NCBI GenBank assembly: GCA_039188975.1
Contig: JBCCYT010000004.1
Coordinates: 1-64,000 of the forward strand
From: UBA11606 sp039188975
Lineage (GTDB): Bacteria; Actinomycetota; Acidimicrobiia; Acidimicrobiales; Aldehydirespiratoraceae
Direction: 5' to 3'
Length of the DNA stretch: 64,000 nt
Within the stretch, counting starts at the first letter, position 1. Every line of letters begins with the position of its first letter. The notes below the pieces were generated by a model, which was not told where the DNA came from, searched no databases, and worked only from the letters and a program-made list of their open reading frames with translations. This document shows, piece after piece, positions 1-7,671 of this stretch. The position numbers were made by a program, and so were the translations under genes.

Positions 1-136
1 CCCAGGCGATCACCAGCAGGGCCAGCGCCGCAGCACCCAGGATCACGAGCGCATACTCGGCCGTCGCCTGACCGCCGTCGGTAGGTGTGCGCCGGCCGTC
101 CCCGCCGGATCGGCTTTCGTTCGGGATGATTCTCAC
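1..136 (-). CDS. DUF4244 Flp-pilin-like protein (partial)
   Basis: Only the N-terminal 45 codons are inside the window; the gene runs off its left edge. Translation from a GTG at 136 gives a short polar leader followed by GQATAEYALVILGAAALAL, the signature of actinobacterial DUF4244 proteins, which resemble Flp type IVb pilins (a Glu two residues after the processing region, then one hydrophobic helix). A GAGGAG ribosome binding site lies 6 nt before the GTG. It is the last visible gene of the minus-strand Tad cluster, so it is likely the structural pilin or minor pilin assembled by TadB, TadC and CpaF. The family is clear; the pilin role is inferred from context. Confidence 0.75.
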   Translation of the reverse strand, partial: MRIIPNESRSGGDGRRTPTDGGQATAEYALVILGAAALALLVIAW

Positions 137-176
137 GAGTGTCTCCTCACAAGGTTGAGTGTTTGGTTTCGGGGAG

Positions 177-887
177 TCAGGGCGGGGGAAACGAGTCGGA
201 CAGCGACAAGCCGTCGAGCGAGCTGGCCACGAGCGGCACAAGCGTGAGCAAAACGAATGCGGGCAAAACGCAGAGCACCAGCGGCAACAGCATCAGCACC
301 GGAAGTCGACGGGCCCTTGTCTGGGCACTGCGCCGCCGAACGTCGCGAGCCTCGGCGGCGGCACGAGCGAGGTTGGGGCCGAGCGGCGCCCCGTCGCGGG
401 TTGCCGCAACGATGACCGCGATTGGCCTCCGCCCAGATGGCGGCAACCCGCGCCCGAGGTGGACGAACACGTCCGCCACCGGCGCGCCCGCATCGAGCCG
501 GTCGAGCGAACCAGACACGACCTCTCGGAGCGACCCCGGTAGCCACGGTGAGATCGTTCGCAACGCCGCCGGTAGCGACAACCCCGCCGACACGGCCAAA
601 CCGAGCTGGTCGATCATGTCGGGGAGAGCGGCCTCGAGTGATCGCTCTCGCATCGAGGTTGCAGCTCGTTCCCGCCAAACACCGACCGCAACGAGAACGG
701 AAGGACCCGCCACCAGCAACGGAGGAACGATCGCGGCGGCGACCACCGAACCGGCAACGCCGAACACGATCTCGCGGTCTCGAACCCGACACAACGACGG
801 AACCCGAGGCTGCACCACCCGGCGAATCGCATCGACCCATCGCCCGCGCGCGCTCGGAACTCCGCCCAGGGGCCGAGGTGCACTCAC
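177..887 (-). CDS. tadC: Type II secretion F / TadC-like inner membrane protein
   Basis: 236 residues with the T2SSF layout: an N-terminal hydrophobic helix (about residues 40-65), a cytoplasmic helical domain beginning near 'SLEAALPDMIDQLGLAVSAG', then two adjacent C-terminal helices around 'LPVLMLLPLVLCVLPAF'. T2SSF proteins form the platform that couples the assembly ATPase to pilin extraction from the membrane. It follows TadB by 10 nt and precedes the DUF4244 pilin, the usual actinobacterial order. Which T2SSF copy is TadB and which TadC rests on order and length only. Confidence 0.8.
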   Translation of the reverse strand: MSAPRPLGGVPSARGRWVDAIRRVVQPRVPSLCRVRDREIVFGVAGSVVAAAIVPPLLVAGPSVLVAVGVWRERAATSMRERSLEAALPDMIDQLGLAVSAGLSLPAALRTISPWLPGSLREVVSGSLDRLDAGAPVADVFVHLGRGLPPSGRRPIAVIVAATRDGAPLGPNLARAAAEARDVRRRSAQTRARRLPVLMLLPLVLCVLPAFVLLTLVPLVASSLDGLSLSDSFPPP

Positions 888-897
888 CGGCGGGCCT

Positions 898-1527
898 TCA
901 TCGCACCGCCTCGACGAGCCGCCGCATCCACCAGAACCCGACCACGTCGAGCGCCAGCCCCACGACGAGACAGAACCAACCCAGCGGTGAGGTGAGCAGC
1001 ATCGTCAGACCGCGAGGGTCAGCGACACCGAGGACGAGAAGAAAGGCAGGTGGCGCCGCCGCGATCATGAACGCAGACGCTCGGCTCTGGGCTGACAGGG
1101 ACCGAAGTTCGGCGACCAGTTCCTCGCGTTCCTGCAGGATCAACGCCGCTCGATCGAGGGCATCGGCAAGCGCTGCGCCTGTGGCGATACCCAGCCGAAG
1201 CACACCGCGAACGAGTGCGCCATCGGCGGGGGCAAGCGACTCGGTCCAGCGGTCGAGTTCCTCACCCAGCGAACCACCACAGGCCAAACGGCGGTGCACC
1301 TCCCCAAGCCCGAGATCGACCGCAGGGTCGATCGACCCGGTGGCCGACGCAAGCGTCGCACCACCCCGAAGTTCGCGGGAGAGGAGTTCCAGCACGAGCG
1401 CCAGGTCACCGCCGTCGCGATGCGTCCGCCACGAAGCAATGCGGTCGCGCCATCTCGATGAACGGGCCCGCGTCGCGGTGAGCGGGCGGGGCCGAGCCCG
1501 TCCCCAACGGCGGGGGCGGAAGCTCAT
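898..1527 (-). CDS. tadB: Type II secretion F / TadB-like inner membrane protein
   Basis: 209 residues from the ATG at 1527, which overlaps the CpaF stop as ATGA; an ATG three codons upstream is possible but lies inside cpaF. The central helical T2SSF domain starts near 'DLALVLELLSRELRGGATL' and resembles half of the repeat seen in the neighbouring TadC. Two C-terminal membrane helices follow ('FMIAAAPPAFLLVLG' and 'WFCLVVGLALDVVGFW'). It is expected to pair with TadC as the membrane platform of the Flp pilus machine. Tight coupling to cpaF suggests matched synthesis. Confidence 0.8.
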   Translation of the reverse strand: MSFRPRRWGRARPRPLTATRARSSRWRDRIASWRTHRDGGDLALVLELLSRELRGGATLASATGSIDPAVDLGLGEVHRRLACGGSLGEELDRWTESLAPADGALVRGVLRLGIATGAALADALDRAALILQEREELVAELRSLSAQSRASAFMIAAAPPAFLLVLGVADPRGLTMLLTSPLGWFCLVVGLALDVVGFWWMRRLVEAVR

Positions 1528-2570
1528 GCGGACCACCGCCGGTGCACCTCACCGTCGCCGACGTCGGCGATCTCGACGATCCGACGCCGGCCGTCTGGGG
1601 TCCGGGCAACATGCACGATCACGTCGATCGCCCGAGCCATCTGGCTACGGACCGCATCGAGCGGAAACCCCTCGCCTCCCACCACGGCCAAACTCTCGAG
1701 CCGTCGGAGCGCATCGAGCGGACCGTTGGCGTGCACGGTCGACAAGCAACCGCGATGACCCGTATTGAGGGCCTGCATCAGGTCGAAGGCCTCGTCCCCT
1801 CGCACCTCGCCGAGCACCAACCGATCGGGACGCATCCGCAGCGCATTCCGCACGAGTTCGCGCATCGTCACCCGACCGACGAGTTCGGCCGACTCGGGGC
1901 GGGTTTCGAGCCGGACCACGTGCGGGTGGGGAAGCCGGAGTTCGGCTGCGTCTTCGGCAGTGACGACCCGCTCGACGGAATCGACCCGCGCGGCGATCGC
2001 ATTGAGCAAGGTCGTCTTTCCCGCGCCGGTGCCACCGCTGACGATGATGTTGCGATGATGGGCAACGTCCGCTTCGAGCAGGCGGGCTGCCTCGCACCCG
2101 AACGCGGCGAGCTCGACGGCGCGGAGAACGAATCGACGAATCGTCACGTACGGCCCATCGAGCGCGATGGGCGGCACGACGATGTGCACCCGGCTGCCGT
2201 CGGCCAGCCGTCCATCGACACACGGCGATCGTTGGTCGACCCGGCGGCCGATGGGCACGACCAGCCGTTCGACGAGCAAATCGATCTCGGCGCGGTCGAG
2301 GGTGAGATCGGTGACGTGGATGACACCGTCTCGTTCCACCCAGACAGGCCCGGCGCCGTTGACCATCACTTCGCTCACCGTGGGGTCGGTCAGCAGTGGG
2401 TCGATCGCGCCGAGTCCGAGACGACGGGCTCGAACGAGCCGCAGCACATCATCGCGATCGTCGCGAGGGAGCAGTGGGGCGAACCCGGCCAACACCTCCA
2501 TCGGTGAGTCATCGGGATACTCGAGCAGGTGATGCTGGACCTGCTCGACCAGGGATCGCAGGCCGGTCAT
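1524..2570 (-). CDS. cpaF: CpaF/TadA-type pilus assembly ATPase
   Basis: 348 residues from the ATG at 2570, chosen because it overlaps the upstream stop as ATGA. The protein has the secretion-ATPase N-domain ('PLLTDPTVSEVMVNGAGPVWVE'-like region split by family convention), Walker A GGTGAGKTT, the Asp box around 'VVTAEDAAELRL', Walker B 'RLVLGEVRGDEAFDLMQAL' and the His box 'GCLSTVHANGP'. These are all diagnostic of the CpaF/TadA subfamily of VirB11-like hexameric ATPases. It powers Flp pilus assembly at the inner face of the membrane together with TadB and TadC. Family assignment is secure. Confidence 0.93.
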   Translation of the reverse strand: MTGLRSLVEQVQHHLLEYPDDSPMEVLAGFAPLLPRDDRDDVLRLVRARRLGLGAIDPLLTDPTVSEVMVNGAGPVWVERDGVIHVTDLTLDRAEIDLLVERLVVPIGRRVDQRSPCVDGRLADGSRVHIVVPPIALDGPYVTIRRFVLRAVELAAFGCEAARLLEADVAHHRNIIVSGGTGAGKTTLLNAIAARVDSVERVVTAEDAAELRLPHPHVVRLETRPESAELVGRVTMRELVRNALRMRPDRLVLGEVRGDEAFDLMQALNTGHRGCLSTVHANGPLDALRRLESLAVVGGEGFPLDAVRSQMARAIDVIVHVARTPDGRRRIVEIADVGDGEVHRRWSA

Positions 2571-3190
2571 GACGCCAACGGGTCGAGGGTCCGCAGCGAA
2601 CGCGGCAACCGCGAGCTCAGCAGACCAGCATCGACCGACCGGGCGACGGCCGGATCGAGAACGAGGCGGCGCCACACCGGCACCCCCACCGCGGTGGCGA
2701 CATCGTCAGCCCGTAGAGCCCGCCCCGGCTCCTCGATGACCACCAACCGAGCACGCGACGGCAAGGTACCGGTGCGGCGAACGGCCAAGTAGCAAGCCCG
2801 CACCACCACGATTTCCTCGGCGCAGCCGCCCGCCCAGTGCACATCCGCAGCCACCCCGGCATCGACGATCACGGTGCGCGATGAGGCAGCGCATACGCGT
2901 GCGAGCACATCGAGGCGCGTGTCGGCTGGCAAACCGCCGCGAGCGAGCAACCGAAGGTGCGGCGCGACGTCGAGTTCGAGCGCCGCGAGGCCATCGAGCG
3001 GGACGTCGATGCCGCCGAGCCAATCGGTGACCCCCACATCCGGCGACGGGACTCCGAGGAGCTCGGGTTGATCGCCGGCCAGGTCGATCAACAACGTTTC
3101 GGCTCCCGAGCGGGAGCACTGCATGGCCATGGCGGCAGCCACGACCGAGGTTCCGACGCCGCCCTTGGGCGATCGACAGATGATGAACAC
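2567..3190 (-). CDS. CpaE-like MinD/ParA-family ATPase
   Basis: About 207 residues when started at the GTG at 3190, which has GGGAG 6 nt upstream; a longer reading frame upstream has no such signal. The N-terminus carries the deviant Walker A of the MinD/ParA/CpaE group (SPKGGVGTSVVAAAMA), followed by the switch region 'TLLIDLAGDQPELLGV'. In Tad clusters this position is held by CpaE/TadZ, which places the pilus at a cell pole. The receiver-like domain of longer CpaE proteins is absent. It is the first gene of the minus-strand pilus operon visible here. Confidence 0.8.
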   Translation of the reverse strand: MFIICRSPKGGVGTSVVAAAMAMQCSRSGAETLLIDLAGDQPELLGVPSPDVGVTDWLGGIDVPLDGLAALELDVAPHLRLLARGGLPADTRLDVLARVCAASSRTVIVDAGVAADVHWAGGCAEEIVVVRACYLAVRRTGTLPSRARLVVIEEPGRALRADDVATAVGVPVWRRLVLDPAVARSVDAGLLSSRLPRSLRTLDPLAS

Positions 3191-3277
3191 GACAGACTCC
3201 CGGAGACAGGGGCTCGACGGGGAAGTCGTGGTGGGTCCGGCCCTGAGGGCCGTCACCTGACCCTAAACATCGACGCG

Positions 3278-3283
3278 TACGAT
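3278..3283 (+). promoter_or_regulatory. Leaderless -10 box (TACGAT) of HAD gene
   Basis: TACGAT fits TANNNT and ends 6 nt before the GTG at 3290, with no Shine-Dalgarno sequence between. This predicts transcription starting at or beside the start codon. Confidence 0.55.
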
Positions 3284-3289
3284 GCCAAC

Positions 3290-4093
3290 GTGACCGAGGC
3301 CGCATTCTTCGATCTCGACAAGACCGTCATCGCCAAAGCCGCGATGCTCGCCTTTGGTCCCCGCCTTCACCAGGAGGGCATGCTCAACCGCTGGCTGGTC
3401 GCCCGCGCCCTGTGGGGCCAGATGGTCTTTCGGTACCTCGGTGCCGACGAGAGCCGGATGGAAAAGATGCGGGAGACGGCCTTGAAGGTCGCATCCGGGT
3501 GGGAGAAGGAACGGATCTCCAACCTCGTCGACGAGGCGCTGACCGAGGTGATCGACCCACTCGTGTACGCCGAAGCACTCGAACTCATCGAATCCCATCA
3601 AGACGCCGGTCGCCGGGTCTATCTCGTGTCCGCATCACCGGAAGAGATCGTGATGCCGCTCGCCCGGCATCTCGGGGTCGATGCCGCAATCGCCACCCGG
3701 GCTCGGATCGATGCTGCTGGCCGGTACACCGGAGAAGTCGAGTTCTACTCTGCCGGCGAGCACAAGGTCACCGCCATCGAGGCCGAGCAGGAACGCTACG
3801 GCCTCGACCTCGACGGCTCGTACGCGTACTCCGACTCCGTCACCGATCTTCCGATGCTCGAACGGGTTGGGCATCCGGTCGCGGTCAACCCAGACAAAGC
3901 GCTGCTGAAGGAAGCCATCGACCGAGGGTGGGAGATCCGGGTCTTCGAAAACCCTCAGCCGCTGCGGGAAGGACGCACGGTTCGCCCGCCGAAACCGTCG
4001 ACCGTTGCGTCGATCGCAGGTGGAGCCGCAATGGGTGCTGCCTGGTGGTGGCGGGCCAAGCGCCCGGTGCCGAAACGGCGGTGGATCCGTTGA
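3290..4093 (+). CDS. HAD-IB family phosphatase (SerB-like)
   Basis: 267 residues from GTG 3290, a start supported by a -10 box exactly 6 nt upstream. Motif I is FFDLDKTV with the two catalytic Asp, motif II is near 'VYLVSASPEEIVMPLARHLG', and motif III/IV is 'YAYSDSVTDLPMLERVGHPVAVNPD'-like (first half shown by the SDS..D pattern). These identify an HAD-superfamily IB hydrolase of the SerB / CicA / inner-membrane-associated group. The C-terminus ends in a hydrophobic, basic stretch that could touch the membrane. Substrate cannot be read from sequence; phosphoserine-like or lipid phosphate substrates are the usual candidates. Its stop overlaps the start of the YibE/F gene. Confidence 0.85.
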   Translation: MTEAAFFDLDKTVIAKAAMLAFGPRLHQEGMLNRWLVARALWGQMVFRYLGADESRMEKMRETALKVASGWEKERISNLVDEALTEVIDPLVYAEALELIESHQDAGRRVYLVSASPEEIVMPLARHLGVDAAIATRARIDAAGRYTGEVEFYSAGEHKVTAIEAEQERYGLDLDGSYAYSDSVTDLPMLERVGHPVAVNPDKALLKEAIDRGWEIRVFENPQPLREGRTVRPPKPSTVASIAGGAAMGAAWWWRAKRPVPKRRWIR

Positions 4094-5481
4094 GCGACGA
4101 CCACGGCCATGGCGACCCCAGCCACGACCACAGCGACAGCCACGGTCACGGGCACAGTCACGGCCACGGCCACGGCCACGGCCTGGAAGGAGGCTGGTCC
4201 CAATGGGCGGCCGTGCCGATGCTGCGAATCGTCGCCGGGTTGGTCGCCGTCACCGCGTTCCTCACCCTGATCGCAGTCGTTGCCCTCTGGCCGACGGGCG
4301 AAGGTCGACGGCAGGCGATCGCCAACGCCGATGACCTCGGACTCGTCAGCGACCGGGTCAATGCCACGGTGCAAGAACAACGCGACGGCCCGTGCAGCTA
4401 CTCGACCGACGAGAACCCGCAAACCTGTCGTGAAGTCACCCTCATCGTCGAGTCGGGGCCGGAGGCAGGAGCGCTGGTGATCCTGCCCGAGATCAATCTC
4501 CGGTTCGACAGTTCGATCCCGAGCATGTCGCCGGGGGACGCCGTCATTCTCGGCTACGAGCCAACGACGAATACGTATTTCTTTGCCGACCTCGACCGTC
4601 GGGTTCCGCTGCTGTGGCTCGCAGTGCTCTTCGCCGTGTTCATCATCGGCTTCGGCCGGTCTCGAGGCGTACTGGCACTGTCATCGATGGCATTCACGAT
4701 CGTTGCCCTCGTCGGCTTCATCGCGCCGTCGGTGCTCGACGGCAACAACGCGCTGCTCGTCGCGGTCGTCGGCGCGTCAGCCATCGCCTTCATCAGCTTG
4801 TACGTGACCCACGGATTTTCGCCGACGACAACCGTCGCGCTCGCCGGCACCCTCGGTGCGCTCGGACTCACCCTTGCCCTGTCGTGGATCTTCTTCGAGC
4901 TGACCCGTATCACCGGCCTCGGCACCGAAGAAGCGCTGATCCTGCCATTCATCGCCGCCGACATCGATCTCGCTGCTCTCCTGCTCGGCGGCGCCGTCAT
5001 CGGGGCGCTCGGCGCACTCGATGACATCACGATCACCCAGGTCGCCACCGTCGCCGAGATTCACGACCGGCGCCCTGACCTCAGCCGCCGGGAGCTGTTC
5101 GCATCGGGTATCCGCATCGGCCAGGAACACATTGCGTCGACCGTCAACACACTGCTGTTGGCGTACGTCGGTGCGAGCATGCCGCTGCTCTTGCTCTTCT
5201 CGACGTCGGATCAATCGCTCGACACCGTCGCCAGTTCGGAACTGATCGCCGTGGAGATCGTGCGCACCCTGTGCGGGTCGATGGGCCTGGTGGCTGCCGT
5301 CCCGATCACCACCGCGATGGCTGCGCTCGTCGTCACGGGGCGAGGGGCAAACGAAGAACCCGTCGAGCGGCACGCCGAGACACCACCAACCGTGCAACCG
5401 CCCGTCGACCCCGACCCGAACCCCGAACCATCGTCGGCGCGTTGGGAGGACTTCTCACCAGAGGAATCCGACGGGCTCTAG
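4090..5481 (+). CDS. YibE/F family membrane protein with His-rich N-terminus
   Basis: 463 residues from TTG 4090, chosen because GGTGG lies 5 nt upstream and the start overlaps the previous stop; a GTG at 4081 is the alternative. The first 35 residues are an HGHGHSHGHG tract, likely metal-binding. Next come one membrane helix, an extracytoplasmic domain with two Cys, and about seven more helices including 'LLLGGAVIGALGALDDITITQ', typical of YibE/F (PF07907). Family function is unsettled; a transport role has been proposed. The His tract would suit Ni, Co or Zn handling, but that is inference. The stop shares a CTAG with the convergent gene. Confidence 0.85.
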   Translation: MSDDHGHGDPSHDHSDSHGHGHSHGHGHGHGLEGGWSQWAAVPMLRIVAGLVAVTAFLTLIAVVALWPTGEGRRQAIANADDLGLVSDRVNATVQEQRDGPCSYSTDENPQTCREVTLIVESGPEAGALVILPEINLRFDSSIPSMSPGDAVILGYEPTTNTYFFADLDRRVPLLWLAVLFAVFIIGFGRSRGVLALSSMAFTIVALVGFIAPSVLDGNNALLVAVVGASAIAFISLYVTHGFSPTTTVALAGTLGALGLTLALSWIFFELTRITGLGTEEALILPFIAADIDLAALLLGGAVIGALGALDDITITQVATVAEIHDRRPDLSRRELFASGIRIGQEHIASTVNTLLLAYVGASMPLLLLFSTSDQSLDTVASSELIAVEIVRTLCGSMGLVAAVPITTAMAALVVTGRGANEEPVERHAETPPTVQPPVDPDPNPEPSSARWEDFSPEESDGL

Positions 5482-6125
5482 TCAGCAGCGTCGTTGGCGG
5501 CCGCCTCCCCAGCCGCCCGGAGCAGAACATAGAGCGCTCCGATGGTCGGATCGACCTCACCCTGGGGGACCGGTAGGTCGTAGCGGACGATCGTTCGGTC
5601 GTCGGGCAACGCCGCTCCTTGGGCGCCCAGGCCGTGCAGCACGCCTCGCATCGCTCGATTCTCCGCCAAGACGTCGAAGCGCAAACTGCGTAGCTCGAGG
5701 ATGCTGGCGGTGCTGAGCAGCAGCTCCATCAACAAACCGCCGAGCCCCCTTCCTTGATAGGCGTCGACGACGGCGAGCGTCGCTTCTGCCACCTCGGGGT
5801 CGTCCGCATCGATGAACAACCGGGCGACACCGACGGCCAGGCCCGATTCGTCGTCGACCTCGGACGCTTCAGAGGGGTCGAAGACCCCCCAGGCATACTG
5901 CCGATCGTCGTCGACCGCCGTCAGGCTGTCTTCCGCACCGGGCGTCAGACGAGGCGTCGGGGTGAAGAATCGGTAGTAGCGCGACTGCTCGGAGAAACGT
6001 TCGAAGGCGCCACGAAGCGCCGGGCCATCTCCGGTTCGGCCCGGCCGGATCCGAACCCGCGAACCATCGCCGAGCTCCAGATCGATGCCCGCCGGGTCGA
6101 GCGGTAAATCCCAGACGAGTTTCAT
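5478..6125 (-). CDS. GNAT family N-acetyltransferase
   Basis: 215 residues. The GNAT core is recognisable: an N-terminal 'RIRPGRTGDGPALRGAFERF' start, then the acetyl-CoA binding loop 'VVDAYQGRGLGGLLMELLL' (Q/R-x-x-G-x-G) and a C-terminal 'LRFDVLAENRAMRGVLHGLGA' segment. This domain is close to those fused to acyl-CoA synthetases of the Pat type, but here it stands alone. The acceptor substrate is unknown. It is convergent with the YibE/F gene, the two stops lying on opposite strands of the same CTAG. Confidence 0.85.
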   Translation of the reverse strand: MKLVWDLPLDPAGIDLELGDGSRVRIRPGRTGDGPALRGAFERFSEQSRYYRFFTPTPRLTPGAEDSLTAVDDDRQYAWGVFDPSEASEVDDESGLAVGVARLFIDADDPEVAEATLAVVDAYQGRGLGGLLMELLLSTASILELRSLRFDVLAENRAMRGVLHGLGAQGAALPDDRTIVRYDLPVPQGEVDPTIGALYVLLRAAGEAAANDAAD

Positions 6126-6154
6126 GAACTCAGCCTGGCTGACTCACGGTCCGT

Positions 6155-6235
6155 TCAGACGTCTCGGACCTTGCGGGAGAGCATGGCCAGCAACGCAACC
6201 AGGACTGCGATCAACACGATGCGGTTCTTCGACAT
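6155..6235 (-). CDS. Possible 26-residue membrane microprotein
   Basis: A short open frame reads MSKNRIVLIAVLVALLAMLS followed by RKVRDV and a stop: one predicted membrane helix with basic residues on both sides. GTGGGG stands 4-5 nt before the ATG as a possible ribosome site. It sits between the GNAT gene and the selenocysteine tRNA. Such single-helix proteins are common but easily arise by chance, so translation is uncertain. Confidence 0.4.
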   Translation of the reverse strand: MSKNRIVLIAVLVALLAMLSRKVRDV

Positions 6236-6330
6236 GGACCCCACGCTAATCAACCCCAGCGCCGGTGTCTGGTCGGCGCGCGCACCACACAACGCGTGGG
6301 ACGGTCAGCCACACCGATAGGGTCGTCCGT

Positions 6331-6426
6331 GGAGGTGTCCGAGCGCCTGGTGGGCTCCCCCGCCTTCAAAGCGGGTGGGATGGGTGATCCCTGTCCGGCG
6401 GGTTCGATTCCCGTCCACCTCCGCCA
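6331..6426 (+). tRNA. selC: Selenocysteine tRNA (anticodon UCA)
   Basis: 96 nt including an encoded CCA. The anticodon loop CTTCAAA (6364-6370) on a CCCGC/GCGGG stem gives anticodon TCA. The D arm is GAGC, a bulged G, CC, a TGGT loop, then GG GCTC: the long D stem with 4-nt loop typical of tRNA-Sec. The variable arm is GGGAT/ATCCC with a 5-nt loop. T loop is TTCGATT. Acceptor pairing is 7 bp (GGAGGTG with CACCTCC) and the T stem can be 6 bp (G6397-C6415 outermost), so the 13-bp stack is kept as 7/6; an 8/5 fold would need a T-C mismatch. The overall shape is serine-tRNA-like, as expected for tRNA-Sec. No selA, selB or selD is in the window. Confidence 0.9.
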
Positions 6427-6477
6427 CTCAGGCTTCCCCACCCGGCCGTCTCTTGACATGACGACGACAACACGTCG

Positions 6478-6483
6478 TACCGT
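6478..6483 (+). promoter_or_regulatory. Leaderless promoter of PPOX gene
   Basis: TACCGT ends 7 nt before the ATG at 6491, and TTGACA stands at 6453-6458 (19-nt spacer). The transcript would start at the start codon, downstream of the tRNA. Confidence 0.55.
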
Positions 6484-6490
6484 CAAGCGC

Positions 6491-6904
6491 ATGGCGTCCT
6501 CGACCGAACCGCACACCCCGACCACACGACTCGATGTGGAGCGGAACGTCTGGATGGCGACAACTCGACCGGACGGGAGACCGCACCTTGCCCCTGTGTG
6601 GTTCGTCTATGTCGACAATCGCATCTGGATCGGCACTGGGGCCGGGTCGGTCCGGGTCGCCAACCTCACAGCAGACCCCAGGGCAGCTGTCTCGCTCGAG
6701 GATGGCAACACACCGATCGTCGCCGAAGGCACCGTCACGATCCATGTCGACCTGCGACCGGCCGCGGTCGTTGCTGCCTTCGCCGAAAAGTACGACTGGG
6801 ACATCCGCATCGCTGACGACGAGGATGTGGGCCGGGTTGTCTTACTCGAACTCCGCCCGACGAAGTGGCTGTTCGTCGATCTCGCCACCGTCGCCGCGGA
6901 GTGA
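6491..6904 (+). CDS. PPOX-class (F420-type) flavin/deazaflavin split-barrel protein
   Basis: 137 residues. The pattern 'ERNVWMATTRPDGRPHLAPV' followed by 'WFVYVDNRIWIGTG' and 'RVANLTADPRAAVSLEDGN' is that of the pyridoxamine-5'-phosphate-oxidase-like split barrel, in the small PPOX-class F420-dependent group common in Actinomycetota. These proteins bind FMN or F420 and reduce or sense small molecules; the substrate is unknown. The start is set by a leaderless -10 box. An in-frame ATG at 6458 lies within the promoter and is less likely. Confidence 0.8.
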   Translation: MASSTEPHTPTTRLDVERNVWMATTRPDGRPHLAPVWFVYVDNRIWIGTGAGSVRVANLTADPRAAVSLEDGNTPIVAEGTVTIHVDLRPAAVVAAFAEKYDWDIRIADDEDVGRVVLLELRPTKWLFVDLATVAAE

Positions 6905-6936
6905 CCGCCGCGCCCGCTGGGGTGGGGTGCGGTGCG

Positions 6937-7671
6937 TCAGCGCGCGGCCTCGAGACAGTCGGTGAGGAACTGCCCGTACGCATCCAGCGCAGCCGAACCG
7001 CTCTGCGCGAGCGAGGCAACCGCAGCCGGATGATCGGCGAGGAACCGATTCATCTGCCGCCGATTGAAGACGGTATGGCCCTGGTCGAGTTCGATGTGAT
7101 CGTTCAGGAAGCTGAGCAGGCCGATGCGGTCGGCCCCGCACACCCGAGCGACGTTGCCCATCAACATCGGTCCAGCGGTGATCGAGAGCAGTTCGATCTC
7201 GTACTCGATCGCAATCTGCGCAAACGGTTCCGTGCCGGCGATCACCGACTCGTGGAGATCGATGTAGGCCTGTACGCCAGGGCTCACTGGCTGATCGAGG
7301 ATCTCGCCCGCCGCGAGCGCGGCCTCGGGATGATCTCGATTCCACCGCTCGATCAGCGCATGGGTGTCGGCGATCATCATCTCGTGGTGACCTGCCTCGT
7401 GGACGGCGTGGCGCTGCAGCGCCTCACCGAGCTCGACGTGGCCCGCTGCGCTCGTCGCCGCACCCGCCCGACGAATCCAGCCGTCGACCGGCTCGGTCAT
7501 CTGGACACCTCGTGCGCAGTACTGGATGAGAAACCGGTCGAGGAGGTTGGGGGCGGCGTTCGGATCGCTCAGCGTGGTGATGGTCGCGGACGTGAAAAAC
7601 GCCTTCCGCGACGAGTCGACGAGCGGCTCGTACCGTTCGGCGACGAGGTCAACCCGTGTCTCGGTGGTCAT
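6937..7671 (-). CDS. Haem-oxygenase-like diiron oxidase (HDO) family protein
   Basis: 244 residues, all-helical, from the ATG at 7671 that overlaps the upstream stop (ATGA). Likely metal ligands stand in 'GHVELGEALQRHAVHEAGHHEMM', 'DLHESVIAG', 'IEYEIELLSI' and 'LNDHIELDQGHTVFN'. The Glu/His pattern with the final H...D..H resembles the iron-containing redox enzyme / PqqC-TenA-like superfamily (PF14518), whose members include oxidases that cleave or desaturate fatty-acid and amino-acid derived substrates. It is translationally coupled to an N-acyltransferase of the FeeM/LuxI type, so a role in tailoring an acylated product is a reasonable inference. The exact substrate is unknown. Confidence 0.7.
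   Translation of the reverse strand: MTTETRVDLVAERYEPLVDSSRKAFFTSATITTLSDPNAAPNLLDRFLIQYCARGVQMTEPVDGWIRRAGAATSAAGHVELGEALQRHAVHEAGHHEMMIADTHALIERWNRDHPEAALAAGEILDQPVSPGVQAYIDLHESVIAGTEPFAQIAIEYEIELLSITAGPMLMGNVARVCGADRIGLLSFLNDHIELDQGHTVFNRRQMNRFLADHPAAVASLAQSGSAALDAYGQFLTDCLEAAR

Noticed and set aside
422..1768. A 448-codon plus-strand open frame opposite the Tad genes
   Set aside because: Its product is Arg/Ser/Pro-rich without any motif and it lies antisense to clear T2SSF genes; this is the usual shadow frame of high-GC DNA.
2957..3289. Upstream extension of the HAD phosphatase frame
   Set aside because: It is antisense to the CpaE-like gene, and a -10 box fixes the start at GTG 3290.
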